This document shows, in pieces, positions 8,730 through 19,068 of a stretch of DNA of 64,000 nucleotides. A model generated the notes under the pieces. That model was not told the DNA's origin. It ran no database searches and was given only the letters and a program-made list of their open reading frames with translations. The translations under genes were made by a program, and so were the position numbers. Position 1 is the first letter of the stretch; each line of letters starts with the position of its first letter. Origin of the DNA: Muricauda sp. SCSIO 64092 (GTDB taxonomy: Bacteria; Bacteroidota; Bacteroidia; Flavobacteriales; Flavobacteriaceae); contig NZ_CP095413.1 in NCBI RefSeq assembly GCF_023016285.1, forward strand, positions 1,736,001 through 1,800,000. Direction: 5' to 3'.

Positions 8730-11700
8730 TTGGATAATTTGTAAGCCATTGGGGGCCTACCTTGAATACTCAACAATAAAACATCGTTGAACCGCAACAA
8801 GTGGTCAACTTGGCCCTGAATATTCAATCCCGAGCTTGTTTGATCTATGTATTCAAAATTTCCCTTTCCATCTCCTTTTAGTAGCATACCGTAGTTTGCA
8901 TCGGACCGCGCAAATCGCAATTTAAGGTGATGGTTATTTCCAAAGAGGGCCATATCTTGATTTCCATCATTGTTATAATCCAGTATTTCGATGGCATTTA
9001 CCTGGGAAAACTGAGCTTGAACTGGTAACTTCATTTCACGGAAGCCTTTCTCCGGAGTATTCAAAAACAGGGCAGTTTTCGCATAGTTTATCGATAGTTT
9101 ATGGGCCTTTCCCAGGGTTTTTTTATCAAAAATATCATTCAATGTGGCCTGGGCATAACTTTTATAGTCTGTGAATTTTGACCGGAGCCCGGCAAGCTGT
9201 CCCAAAAGTTCATCCCTTGTAATCCCGGGATAACTTTTTCCCCCAATGAAATAAAACAGTACAGGATCAACCGAACCGTTATTGTCAAAATCCGAATAAT
9301 AGAGTTCTGCGGGTTGATTTTTCGAAACTTGAAATTGGGTGTTCGTTCCAAGATTGCCTACAACAAAGTCGGTCAAACCATCATTGTTAAAATCCCCTTC
9401 CTTAATTGTGTTCCACCATCCCGTGTATTTTTCATCAAAATAATTTGATGTGATTTCATGTAACTTTCCTTCCCTTAACTTAAACATTGATAGTGGCATC
9501 CACTCACCAACGACCATCAATTCCTTGGAATTGTCATTATCGAAGTCTGACCAAAGCGCATCGGTGACCATCCCCAGATTTTGCAACTGGGGGGCTATAT
9601 TTTCTGTAACGTCTTGAAAATTGCCATTGCCATCATTCATCAAAAGATAACTTTTTGGGGACTCTGGATATCTACCCGGTACTACCCGACCACCTACAAA
9701 AATGTCGGGAAATGAATCTTGATTGATATCATGTATCACCACAGTTGCCGTGCTGGTGGGCATTTGTGGCAAAGTGCTTCCCCTTTTTAAGAAACCTCCC
9801 CGGCCATCGCCAAAGTACAGGCGGTCTTGCAGCAATTTACCGTTCGGCAAGAAATCATGGTATCCCCCACTGGTCACATAAATATCCAAATTACCATCGG
9901 AATTGGCATCAAAAAAAACGGCATCGGTATCTTCAAAGCCTTTATCGTTCTCAAAATCCGGTACGCTTCTTTTTTGAAAATAGCCATTGGCACGCTGTAA
10001 AAAGAGTCCGGCCCCTTGTCCTTTTACCCCCCCAACAAAAATGTCCCCCATACCGTCATTGTTTACATCACCTTTGGCCAGACAAGGCCCTAGATGTGAA
10101 AATTGACTGAGCAACAGGGTTTGGCGTTTGAAGTCATTAAACTGATTTGCAGCATTGGTATGATAATTGACCGGAGATGTTGTTACAGTAAAGACCGCAT
10201 TGGTTTCCCTTATTTTCTTAGTCTCGATTTTTGAAGTATTTTCCTGGTTTACCCGTAATTTTTGGTTTGCGAAAACATCTCGTAGCACTTGTGTCGTTAG
10301 GTCATTCCAAACAATTTTCAGGGAATCCACTTTTTCTTCCCTTCCCAGGCCAAAATGCAAGATATCGGAAACCGATGACAGATAGCCCCTTGTTGTGATC
10401 TGTTCCAGAAATTGTTGTTTTCCCTTGGTATAAATGGTGACCTTTGCCCCCAGGCCCCTTTTGTTCCCTCCAATTCCCTTAAGCCCGATTTGCAAAAAAT
10501 TGGCTCCTTCTTTTTGATTGGACTCATTTCGGTAGATAAAGGCCGGCTTGTTGATGTTGTTTACGACCAGATCCAAATCCCCGTCATTGTCCAAATCGGC
10601 ATAAGCGGCCCCATTACTGTTGGCAATATGTTGGACGCCCATTTCCTCGGTGACATTCTTGAATCCAATGCCATCCTTGTTTTTGTACAAATAGTTGGCC
10701 AAATCGGTAGATGGCATTTTTTCAATTAAACGCAATACATCTTCCCGTTTGAGCCTCCCTTTGGACTGTATCTGGCCATCCATGTAATTGATGAAATCCA
10801 GATTGGTATAATCCCGGAAATACCCATTGGTCACATAAAGATCCTTCCAGCCATCATTGTCAAAATCGGCCAATAAAGCAGCCCAACTCCAATCGGTATT
10901 CGAAACTCCCGAAAGTTGCCCAATCTCACTAAAGGTGCCGTTGCCATTGTTCAGTTGAAGCATATTCCGCATATATTGATGGTGGAAACCACTGCGGACA
11001 TTCAAATCAAACTTTTCATAATTATCGGGCCATAGCAATAATTTTTGTCTTAGGTTATCTTCTGGTAGCATATCCAAGGTAAAGATATCCTGCAGGCCAT
11101 CATTGTTTACATCGGCTATATTGTTGCCCATGGAAAAGTGGCTGATATGCCCCATAGATGGTTTTAACTTGTCTGAAAAGGTGCCATTACCATTGTTAAT
11201 GTATAAATAATCGGGAACGGTATAGTCATTGGAAACATAAAAATCCTCCCAGCCATCATTGTTAATGTCACTTATGCACAATCCAAGTCCATAACTTAAA
11301 GAGGAGCCGTTTATTCCCGAAGAAAGGGTGACATCCTTAAAAGTTCCTTTAGATTGCCTATATAACCGTAACCCAATTAGCGGATTATCTGTTTTTAACA
11401 ACTGCTTTGTGCTTTTCTCGTTTAAAACTGGAAGCGATTTGGGGTTATGGTTGAGCAAGAGCATGTCCAGATCGCCATCATGATCATAATCAAAAAAATG
11501 CCCCTGATTGCTAAATGCCGGACTGTCCAAGCCATATTCTTTGGCCTTCTCCTCGAAGATGGGAATTCCATTACCATTATTTCCCTGATTGATGAACAAT
11601 TGATTTCGTCGTTTATGGTCCGGCAATGCACCGGAATAACAGAGATAGATATCCAATCTATCATCTCCATTGATGTCCACGGCGGTTACCCCTGTTTTCC

Positions 11701-12061
11701 ATGGTCCATTTCTTCCCCCCACCTTGGACTCCACAGTGGTATCCTTAAACTCCATGTTGCCCTGATTGATGTAAAATTTGTTATCGCCCATGTTGGAGGT
11801 AAAATAGAGATCCATTTTATAGTCCCCATTAAAGTCCCCCACGGCGACACCTCCTCCATTATATAAATATTCGTACATCATCACATTCATGTTCAAACCT
11901 TCCTTAAGGACATTCTGAAAATGGACATTGGTGCTATCGGCAGGTAATAGGGTAAAAAGGGAGGATTGTAGCTCTTTATGTGTGTCCGTAACGGTTTTTT
12001 TTCGAGAGCAGCCAACTGCCAATAAGGATATAAAAGATACTATTGATAGGGAAAACTTCAA
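8726..12061 (-). CDS. Large FG-GAP/VCBS repeat lipoprotein with central ASPIC/UnbV domain
   Basis: An 1111-residue lipoprotein (signal ending LLAVGCS). Residues from about 70 to 510 hold a first FG-GAP propeller with many D-x-N/D-x-D-G blades (DFNGDYKMDLYFTSN, DINGDDRLDIYLCY, DYDHDGDLDMLLLN). An ASPIC/UnbV unit follows at about 540-600 (GLGAKVTIYTKGKQ to LHFGLGREEKVDSLKIVW). A second propeller occupies 640-1080. This two-propeller layout is typical of CRTAC1-like proteins encoded with SusCD pairs in marine Flavobacteriia. It begins the three-gene unit with the PAP2-like and the shorter ASPIC gene; 205 bases with an inverted repeat separate it from the upstream susD. Biochemical role is unknown. 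Confidence 0.9.
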   Translation of the reverse strand: MKFSLSIVSFISLLAVGCSRKKTVTDTHKELQSSLFTLLPADSTNVHFQNVLKEGLNMNVMMYEYLYNGGGVAVGDFNGDYKMDLYFTSNMGDNKFYINQGNMEFKDTTVESKVGGRNGPWKTGVTAVDINGDDRLDIYLCYSGALPDHKRRNQLFINQGNNGNGIPIFEEKAKEYGLDSPAFSNQGHFFDYDHDGDLDMLLLNHNPKSLPVLNEKSTKQLLKTDNPLIGLRLYRQSKGTFKDVTLSSGINGSSLSYGLGLCISDINNDGWEDFYVSNDYTVPDYLYINNGNGTFSDKLKPSMGHISHFSMGNNIADVNNDGLQDIFTLDMLPEDNLRQKLLLWPDNYEKFDLNVRSGFHHQYMRNMLQLNNGNGTFSEIGQLSGVSNTDWSWAALLADFDNDGWKDLYVTNGYFRDYTNLDFINYMDGQIQSKGRLKREDVLRLIEKMPSTDLANYLYKNKDGIGFKNVTEEMGVQHIANSNGAAYADLDNDGDLDLVVNNINKPAFIYRNESNQKEGANFLQIGLKGIGGNKRGLGAKVTIYTKGKQQFLEQITTRGYLSSVSDILHFGLGREEKVDSLKIVWNDLTTQVLRDVFANQKLRVNQENTSKIETKKIRETNAVFTVTTSPVNYHTNAANQFNDFKRQTLLLSQFSHLGPCLAKGDVNNDGMGDIFVGGVKGQGAGLFLQRANGYFQKRSVPDFENDKGFEDTDAVFFDANSDGNLDIYVTSGGYHDFLPNGKLLQDRLYFGDGRGGFLKRGSTLPQMPTSTATVVIHDINQDSFPDIFVGGRVVPGRYPESPKSYLLMNDGNGNFQDVTENIAPQLQNLGMVTDALWSDFDNDNSKELMVVGEWMPLSMFKLREGKLHEITSNYFDEKYTGWWNTIKEGDFNNDGLTDFVVGNLGTNTQFQVSKNQPAELYYSDFDNNGSVDPVLFYFIGGKSYPGITRDELLGQLAGLRSKFTDYKSYAQATLNDIFDKKTLGKAHKLSINYAKTALFLNTPEKGFREMKLPVQAQFSQVNAIEILDYNNDGNQDMALFGNNHHLKLRFARSDANYGMLLKGDGKGNFEYIDQTSSGLNIQGQVDHLLRFNDVLLLSIQGRPPMAYKLSK

Positions 12062-12141
12062 ATCTCTTTATTGGTTTGGTTGAAGGTAAAAAACCTACCC
12101 CATTATGGGGATGGATTTTTGATTGAAGTAAATAAACTAAT

Positions 12142-12240
12142 TTAACGTGAGTTCGATACAATTTTTCTTCATTTCATTACGAAAAGCCACTCAATTTGAC
12201 GGATTTTGGTTGATAAAAAATTATGTCGAACTCACGTTAA
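12142..12240. repeat. 99-bp element bounded by 15-bp inverted repeats
   Basis: TTAACGTGAGTTCGA (12142-12156) is repeated exactly in inverted orientation as TCGAACTCACGTTAA (12226-12240), with weaker AATTTA/TAATTT similarity continuing outward. It fills the 205-base gap between susD and the ASPIC operon. The loop is too long for a terminator. It looks like a small mobile or REP-like intergenic element; the shared GAGTTCGA core recurs at 33695. Confidence 0.6.
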
Positions 12241-12266
12241 TTTAAACATATTGTTTCACTATATGA

Positions 12267-14138
12267 CTAGTAACCAGGGTTTTGAACCAGCAAATCGTTT
12301 CTGTTCATTTCATCCCGGCCAATCGGCCAGAAATACAGTTTGTCGTCCCAAGATCGAATCTCATTATCCGTATTGCCCACAACTGTATAGGTATAATCAT
12401 AGACATCCCTATCAAAAGTATAGGGTGTATTGGGCATGGCGCCAGTTTTTAATATGGCTTCCACATTGATGACCTGAACCCCCCTACCCAAGGTTTCTGG
12501 CGCAATCAACCATCTTCTGGCATCATAAAAACGTTGTTCTTCGTATGCCATTTCTATCCGTTTTTCATTGATGAACCTTTCCAATAGTGCAGGACCAGAA
12601 TCGTTGATTTCAGGCATTCCGGCCCTAAACCTAATTTTATTGAGCCAGTTACGGGCTTCGGCATCATCGCCAGTTTGAATACATGCCTCAACATAGTTAA
12701 ATACAACCTCAGTATATCTTAAGAAGGGCCAAGGCACGGTTTGGGCATCATCAAAATTATCCCTTTTGCCTGGATCGGGGTCGATAAACTTCCTTACATA
12801 GTAACCTGTTCGTGTCCCATTCCAATCTTCAATCACGGATTGTCGGGTATCCACCCCTGCAATAAACTCTCCATTCCCCAGATCATAACGTCCGGTCTGA
12901 ATTTGGTTCACTGGGTCAATGCTCGTCACAGCATCAGGTCGTGGTTTCCAATCCGCGCCATCATAAAGAACAGTTCCATAGAACCTTGGATCTCTATTGG
13001 CATAGGGGTCTGAAGCATGGGCTGGATTGCCCCAATCAAATTTGGTTCCATCCATCATTTCATAATCATCCACCAGTTGCTGTATCGGGGTGTTGCCCGC
13101 CCAATTGTTATATCCGTTGGGGCCATTGTTTATGCCAAAGTTAATGCCGCCCAAGGGCCAATCATCCTCTTCGGTAAATAATGGAGTATGGGTACGCTCA
13201 AACAGATTGTCCGCAGCGGCTGCAGCATCGCCAATGGAACTTTCCCCGCCCATGGCCAGTGAGATATAGTTCTGCCTGCCTTCTTCAAAACTAACCGGTG
13301 CAATTAAGTCTAGTTTATAGCCAGTGGTAGCATCCAATACCTGTTTGGAAGCTGTTTTGGCCGCTTGCCAACGTGTGGCCCTATCTCCTGAAGTATAAGC
13401 CACTAGCTCCAGATTATTATATGATGCATGCGCGGAAGATATGCCCGAAACAGTGGGGCCATCATACAGGTCGCTAGCTGCATAGGTCAGTATCCTGGAT
13501 TTTAAGGCCATGGCGCTCAACTCAGAGGCCCTTCCCCGAACATATCCCTTGCCGGTCAATAAAGGAATGGCCCTGTCCAGATCATCATTGATAAATTGGA
13601 CGGTCTCGGCCAACGTATTTCTGGCAATGCTGTAATCTTCATTTAATCCATAAGGATTTTCAATTAATGGAACCCCTCCATAGGTCCGCATCAATTGATG
13701 GTAATAATAGGCCCTTAGGAAAAGGGATTCTCCCATAAGCCTGTCCTTTAGGTCCTGGTCATCAAAGGTAGCCTCCGGTAGTTCCTGAATGGCGATATTG
13801 GCATCCCGTACCGCTGTATACAGTTCCCCCCATGTGGGCAATACCCTGGTATTTCCCAAATTGGCGGGGTCCAGGGTTCCTTCGGTAAGCACATTCAATT
13901 CCCGCCCGGAATGGGTGAACATGGCCTCGTCCGTTAGGGAGGACAAGCCTTCTTCCTCAAAGCCGCCATATCCCAGGCCGGAATACACATTAAATACAAA
14001 AGCCTGTGCCAGGGCGGCATCGCCCCATGTGGCATCCGAGGAGATCCTGGAGTCCTGGGGAGATAGATTCAAGATATCGTCATTGCAAGAACCCAACAAC
14101 ATAACGGTTCCCATTAAAAATAAAACCAACTTTTTCAT
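12267..14138 (-). CDS. SusD/RagB-family outer-membrane lipoprotein
   Basis: A 623-residue SusD homologue with lipobox LLGSC and the family's N-terminal helical region (FLRAYYYHQLMRTYGGVPLI) and C-terminal helical block (NWLNKIRFRAG; EEQRFYDARRWL; closing NPGY). It starts 10 bases after the stop of the 14149-17760 SusC gene and is certainly co-transcribed with it. It is longer than the first SusD in the window and only distantly similar, so the two loci handle different substrates. Confidence 0.95.
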   Translation of the reverse strand: MKKLVLFLMGTVMLLGSCNDDILNLSPQDSRISSDATWGDAALAQAFVFNVYSGLGYGGFEEEGLSSLTDEAMFTHSGRELNVLTEGTLDPANLGNTRVLPTWGELYTAVRDANIAIQELPEATFDDQDLKDRLMGESLFLRAYYYHQLMRTYGGVPLIENPYGLNEDYSIARNTLAETVQFINDDLDRAIPLLTGKGYVRGRASELSAMALKSRILTYAASDLYDGPTVSGISSAHASYNNLELVAYTSGDRATRWQAAKTASKQVLDATTGYKLDLIAPVSFEEGRQNYISLAMGGESSIGDAAAAADNLFERTHTPLFTEEDDWPLGGINFGINNGPNGYNNWAGNTPIQQLVDDYEMMDGTKFDWGNPAHASDPYANRDPRFYGTVLYDGADWKPRPDAVTSIDPVNQIQTGRYDLGNGEFIAGVDTRQSVIEDWNGTRTGYYVRKFIDPDPGKRDNFDDAQTVPWPFLRYTEVVFNYVEACIQTGDDAEARNWLNKIRFRAGMPEINDSGPALLERFINEKRIEMAYEEQRFYDARRWLIAPETLGRGVQVINVEAILKTGAMPNTPYTFDRDVYDYTYTVVGNTDNEIRSWDDKLYFWPIGRDEMNRNDLLVQNPGY

Positions 14139-14148
14139 AACTCAATTT

Positions 14149-17100
14149 TTAAAATGTTACATTAAACCCCGTGCTTATTACCCTGGAAAGGGGGTATACC
14201 GTTCCTGCACTATTGGCCAGTTCTGGATCAAAAATATCGTTCGCGGCAATGGTGAACACATTTTGGCCACTGAGATATATCCTAAAATTGGACAGGCCCA
14301 ATGGTTCTATGATTTTGCTATCAAAGCTATAACCCAATTGGAACGTCTTTAGTCTAATAAAATCCTTGGAAAACAAAAAATAGGTATTATCCCCAAAAGC
14401 ACCCTCCGTATAATAGGTATCCCCCCTGCTGGCCAATCTGGGATGAACACTGCTGGGATTGTCTATGCTCCATCGATTATCATAAAAGTGCTTGAGATAG
14501 TTACCAATATCACCGGATTCGGTAAATATTCTTACTGAGGCCCCGGTTGCGCCCTGGAAAAGCACGGCTAAATCAAAGTTTTTATAGGTGGCATTAAAGG
14601 TAATTCCAAAATTAAAGGTAGGTTGTTGGTTCTCATCCAGCCGAACCTGGTCATCGGCATCGATAACACCGTTGTTGTCCACATCCCTAAACTTCATGTC
14701 CCCAGGGCGCAATTGTGAAGTCACGGCACTGTAATCCAAAGTGTTGGCCGCTATATCGGCTTCATCCCGGAAGACACCGTCAGAAAGGTATACGAAATGG
14801 GCCAGCCAAGGTTTTCCTTCCTCGCGTTGGTAAGACGGGATTCCCGGAATTTCATCGATAAAATCTACGTTGTTTTGCGCATAACCTCCGTTGACCCCAA
14901 AATCGTATTGAAACCCTTCGGGGTTTCCCCCAAAATACCGCAATGAGAACTCAAAACCTTCGTTGGTAAGGCTACCACCATTGACCGGGGGGAGACGATC
15001 CACGATTCCGGAAGATTCCGGCGTAGAACCAACTTCCTCTATTAACATTTGGTCCCGCTTGTTGAGAAAATACTCAAAAGTAAAGGCGAGTTTATTATCC
15101 CAAACCCTTCCGTCCAAGCCTATATTAAAATTTTTGGCCCGTTCCCATGTAAAGTCATTATTGGATAATGTAGGTTCCGAAAGGATGGTCTGCACATTGC
15201 CATCAATAGGGTACCGATCAAACTCGTAAAGGGATAAAAAGGCAAATTCAAAATCCCTAAGTTCCTCAACCGAGATTTCCCCATCCCTGTCCCTGTCGAA
15301 TGCCACCCGATCGTTGCCCAGTTCCCCATAGGAGGCCCTTAGCTTAAGATCATTGATAAAATCGACCTTAAAAAAGTCCTCCTTGGCCATATTCCATCCG
15401 GCCGATACGCCAGGAAAGAACCCAAAACGGCTATCTTCGGGAAAGATATAGGAACCGTCATACCGCCAGGTAAATTCGGCCAAATACTTTTCCTGATAGT
15501 TATACTTCACCCTACCGTAATATCCCAAACGGGTGTTATTGGTAGCAAAGCCGGTTGCTTCCTGGCCAATTTCCCCGCCGACATCAAGTTGGTCCACTGC
15601 AGTGGAGAGGAAGTCCCTTCTAAAACCTGTAAGGGTCTCGGCATTAAATTCCTCGCGGGTCACCCCCGCCAAGATATTGATCTCGTGGTCCCCAAACACC
15701 TTATCATAGTTCAACAATGCCGTTAAGTTTATATTTTGCCTGGTTCGTTGTTCCTGGGTCAAATCCGCCCGGGTAAAGGTGGATCTGATAGCGGGTGTAA
15801 GAATGGGTTCCCCTGTATTGATGTAGGTATCCCTGTCCAAAAAGTACAGCTCCCATGGGGTTCTCCATATTTTTCTGCTTTGGTAATCATGGTCCACCGC
15901 TGCGGAAAGGGTCAACTTTAACCCATCTATCCAAGGGTTGGTGATTTCAAAGGCACCGTTTAACTGAATAAAATCGTCAATTCTTCGGTCGTACCCGGTG
16001 GCATTGGTTGTTATCACTACGGGCTGTTCGCCGTTTTCAATATCGGGTCCGGGCTCACCGGTGGGCCAAACGGCCACGTCGGTGGGCTTGCCCCGCATGG
16101 TCATTCTAAAGATTGCGTTGGCATCTGCAGTAGGGAAATTTCGGTTCTCCTTCCTATAGGTCACCCCAAATTTTGAAGTGATGTAGTCATTGATCTGTGC
16201 TGTGGTATTTATCCTAAAATCATATTGTTGGTAACGGGTGGCGGAGTTCACATAAATAGCTTTTTGGTCCAGGTATCCCATAGAGGCAAAATATTTGATC
16301 TTTTCGCTGCCGCCGTTTATGGACAGTTCGTGCCTGCTTTGTTCCGCCCAATCCCTGAAAATGGCATCAAACCAATCCGAGTCGGGATACAGGTAAGGGT
16401 CGGACTGGGTTCTGTAGCCCTCCACGTCCTGAGGGGAAAACACAGCATTTACCGTTCCCAAATCACCATCCAACGGGGTATAGGAACCCGTGGTCCTAAT
16501 GGCCTGTGAGGCAGCGGACCATTCATTGGCCGGTATGCCATAAATGGGCAGTTCGTTCCTGATATCTGCATACTCCAAGGCATTGGCCATATCGGGGATT
16601 ACCGTGGGTTGGTTAAAACCAAAATCGGATGAATAGGTGACCACGGGTTTGCCCACCCTTCCTTGTTTGGTGGTAACAATGATGGCCCCGTTGGCCGCCC
16701 GGGCTCCATATATGGCCGCCGATGCATCCTTTAGCACGGAGATGTCCTCAATATCGCTGGCCCTTAAACGGGCCAAACCCCCGGCCCTATCGGGAATACC
16801 GTCAATAACAATCAAAGGACTGGAATCACCTGTGGTATTTACACCCCTTATGGTAATGTTCGCTGCATCAGATCCAGGTTCCCCTGTGGTCTGTATCGCC
16901 ACAAGTCCGGGCAACCTACCTGCCAGTGAATTTGACACACTGATTTCTGGAGAGGATGTCAATGTCCGTCCTTTTACCGCAACTACGGCACCGGTAACCG
17001 TAGCTTTTCTCTGGGTGCCATAGCCAACGACCACCACTTCATCCAGACTGGCGGCCGATTCCTGTAACTGGATGGAGAAACTGGTTTGGTTCCCCACGGC

Positions 17101-17760
17101 TACCTCCAATGTTTGGAACCCAACGTAAGATACCTGTAAAATGGCATTGGCATCAGCCACGCTCAATGTAAAGTTTCCGTCAAAATCGGTCTGGGTGCCA
17201 TTAGTGGTTCCCTTTTCCACAATTGTGGCACCGGGCAAAGGCTGGCCTGCCACATCGGTTACAGTTCCGGTAATGGCCAATTGTAGCCTTGGCTGCACAA
17301 CTTCTTTGGTAATTTCCCCCAGCGGGGCCTCAGGACTCCGATTGGCCACCCCCGAAATGGGCTGGCTTGGTCCAGGACCCTCCCCAGTCCTATGCTTTCT
17401 CTTCACCACAAAGGTCTTTCCATTTACAAAATCATACTCAAAATTGGTATTGGAGAAAATCATTTCCAGCAAATTATTCGCTTTGACCACTCCTTTTTTC
17501 AAAGAAATCCTTGGTCTTTTTTTCATAAGGTCATGCCTGTAGATAAAATCATAGCCTGTTTGCCTATTGACAAGCTTAAAGAGCTGTTTGATGCCCAAGG
17601 TCAAATCTTCCTCGATCACAACTTCCGCATCCTGGGGAAATACATGCTTGGGCCCCAAAGCAAAGGTCAAAGAGCAAAATAAAAAGGTAAAGGTTCTCAT
17701 AAGTAATTTAAAGGTTCCAATCCGATAATGGACAGGCCCGTTCCCAAACTTATTTTCCAT
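14149..17760 (-). CDS. SusC/RagA-family TonB-dependent receptor with N-terminal STN signalling domain
   Basis: A 1203-residue receptor. I prefer the ATG at 17760 because it opens with a basic region and a signal peptide (RTFTFLFCSLTFALG); an in-frame start 22 codons earlier adds an unlikely extension. Domain order: STN/secretin-TonB short N-terminal domain (about 50-120; ISLKKGVVKANNLLEMIF), carboxypeptidase-regulatory-like domain (about 155-230; ITGTVTDVAGQPLPGATIVE), TonB box-like EVVVVGYGTQRK, plug (NSLAGRLPGLVAIQTTG; IVVIDGIP-like IVIDGIPDRAG) and a long barrel ending in NVTF. The STN domain normally contacts a FecR-type anti-sigma factor, and such a gene lies 95 bases upstream, so ligand binding should feed back on transcription. 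Confidence 0.95.
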   Translation of the reverse strand: MENKFGNGPVHYRIGTFKLLMRTFTFLFCSLTFALGPKHVFPQDAEVVIEEDLTLGIKQLFKLVNRQTGYDFIYRHDLMKKRPRISLKKGVVKANNLLEMIFSNTNFEYDFVNGKTFVVKRKHRTGEGPGPSQPISGVANRSPEAPLGEITKEVVQPRLQLAITGTVTDVAGQPLPGATIVEKGTTNGTQTDFDGNFTLSVADANAILQVSYVGFQTLEVAVGNQTSFSIQLQESAASLDEVVVVGYGTQRKATVTGAVVAVKGRTLTSSPEISVSNSLAGRLPGLVAIQTTGEPGSDAANITIRGVNTTGDSSPLIVIDGIPDRAGGLARLRASDIEDISVLKDASAAIYGARAANGAIIVTTKQGRVGKPVVTYSSDFGFNQPTVIPDMANALEYADIRNELPIYGIPANEWSAASQAIRTTGSYTPLDGDLGTVNAVFSPQDVEGYRTQSDPYLYPDSDWFDAIFRDWAEQSRHELSINGGSEKIKYFASMGYLDQKAIYVNSATRYQQYDFRINTTAQINDYITSKFGVTYRKENRNFPTADANAIFRMTMRGKPTDVAVWPTGEPGPDIENGEQPVVITTNATGYDRRIDDFIQLNGAFEITNPWIDGLKLTLSAAVDHDYQSRKIWRTPWELYFLDRDTYINTGEPILTPAIRSTFTRADLTQEQRTRQNINLTALLNYDKVFGDHEINILAGVTREEFNAETLTGFRRDFLSTAVDQLDVGGEIGQEATGFATNNTRLGYYGRVKYNYQEKYLAEFTWRYDGSYIFPEDSRFGFFPGVSAGWNMAKEDFFKVDFINDLKLRASYGELGNDRVAFDRDRDGEISVEELRDFEFAFLSLYEFDRYPIDGNVQTILSEPTLSNNDFTWERAKNFNIGLDGRVWDNKLAFTFEYFLNKRDQMLIEEVGSTPESSGIVDRLPPVNGGSLTNEGFEFSLRYFGGNPEGFQYDFGVNGGYAQNNVDFIDEIPGIPSYQREEGKPWLAHFVYLSDGVFRDEADIAANTLDYSAVTSQLRPGDMKFRDVDNNGVIDADDQVRLDENQQPTFNFGITFNATYKNFDLAVLFQGATGASVRIFTESGDIGNYLKHFYDNRWSIDNPSSVHPRLASRGDTYYTEGAFGDNTYFLFSKDFIRLKTFQLGYSFDSKIIEPLGLSNFRIYLSGQNVFTIAANDIFDPELANSAGTVYPLSRVISTGFNVTF

Positions 17761-17855
17761 AAATTTGTTTTTTGGTTTAGTTAGACATTTAGTTGGTATT
17801 GAATCAATCTGGAGGAAGGCTACCACGGTGCAAGTGTTATAGCCTTCTCCCTTTT

Positions 17856-19013
17856 TTACTTCACTATTATTATTCCGTCAACAATCTCAAAATCCAAGTT
17901 TTCCCCTTCGCTTGTCACTTCGAACAGTTCCAGGACTTCCTCAATTTTTTTGTTGCGCTCCAAAACCGCGGTAAAGGTCAACTCCTTTTTTTCCATGGAT
18001 TGAAAAACGGTTTCAACATTATACCATCTGGAGAGTTCCTTCATTATCGCCTCCAAGCTTTCTTCCTCAAAAACAAATAAATTGTTCACCCAAGAAACCT
18101 CGCGTATCGCATCTACCTGCAGTATTTCAATTTGCTCGGCCCCGTCATGGACAAGTGACTGATCATTGGGCTTAAGAATTTTTAGCTCGCCGCCATTTGC
18201 AACGGCCACACTTCCCTCAACAAGTGTCGTTGCCACGGTATTCTCATTATTGTAGGCCTTTACGTTGAACTTTGTGCCCAGTACACGAATATTTTGGTTT
18301 CTGGTCAGCACATCAAAAGCTACCCCACCGTTTTGCGCGCCCGGTGAAACTTCAAAATAGGCCTCGCCATACAAAAGCTCCACAACCCTGGGCTTGGACC
18401 TTTCAAACCGTACCGGGTATTTAATCTTGGAATCTGAGTTTAGCCATACCTTGGTGCCATCGGACAACTCCACAAAAAACCTACCTCCCCTAGGAATGGT
18501 AAGAAAATGGAAATGGGATTTTTCATCCCCTAATCCGTTGGTATTGCTTTTGGCATAGGTGATGGACCTGCCGTCACTGGTAAGTCTTCCATTGTTATAG
18601 GTCCTGTCCTTTTCAAGCACCATTTGGTCACCGTTTTCTAAGGTAAGTATGGCCTTGTACTTACCAATTTCTACCGGTATTTTTGTCTCGACGGTCTTTT
18701 GCCGACCAACGAACAGACCTAAAAAAACCACCATGGATGTAAACACCAGGATGGAAGTGACCTTGCCTATATTGGTCAGCTTTCTTTTTCTATTGGTAAC
18801 CCTAACCTTTTCCGCTATCGATTTTTTTGCATTCTCCAAATCGTACTCCCCCATATAGAGTGAAATTAAAAACTGTGCCCTTACAAATCCATTGAACACA
18901 GATAGGTTTTGATCCCCTTTTAAATAGGTCTCAAGATGATCCAACTCTTCGGCGTTTGCCTCCCTTCCAAGGAATTTGGTGATCAATTTTCTAAATCTTT
19001 CGGTCTCTTTCAT
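17856..19013 (-). CDS. FecR-family anti-sigma factor
   Basis: A 385-residue inner-membrane regulator. The N-terminal about 75 residues are cytoplasmic (sigma-binding, family-typical), a transmembrane helix follows (SILVFTSMVVFLGLFVG), then the periplasmic FecR domain (RGGRFFVELSDGTKVWLNSD, KIKYPVRF, GEAYFEV, VRVLGTKFNVKAY-like IRVLGTKFNVKAY) and a C-terminal DUF4974-like unit (LEAIMKELSRWYNVETVF). It sits directly upstream of the STN-bearing SusC and is divergent from the ECF sigma gene at 19424, giving a complete sigma/anti-sigma/receptor signalling set. Confidence 0.95.
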   Translation of the reverse strand: MKETERFRKLITKFLGREANAEELDHLETYLKGDQNLSVFNGFVRAQFLISLYMGEYDLENAKKSIAEKVRVTNRKRKLTNIGKVTSILVFTSMVVFLGLFVGRQKTVETKIPVEIGKYKAILTLENGDQMVLEKDRTYNNGRLTSDGRSITYAKSNTNGLGDEKSHFHFLTIPRGGRFFVELSDGTKVWLNSDSKIKYPVRFERSKPRVVELLYGEAYFEVSPGAQNGGVAFDVLTRNQNIRVLGTKFNVKAYNNENTVATTLVEGSVAVANGGELKILKPNDQSLVHDGAEQIEILQVDAIREVSWVNNLFVFEEESLEAIMKELSRWYNVETVFQSMEKKELTFTAVLERNKKIEEVLELFEVTSEGENLDFEIVDGIIIVK

Positions 19014-19068
19014 ATTGTCATCTTAACAATTAATACGGATGATAATTTGACAACCCTCTATTTTTTTA

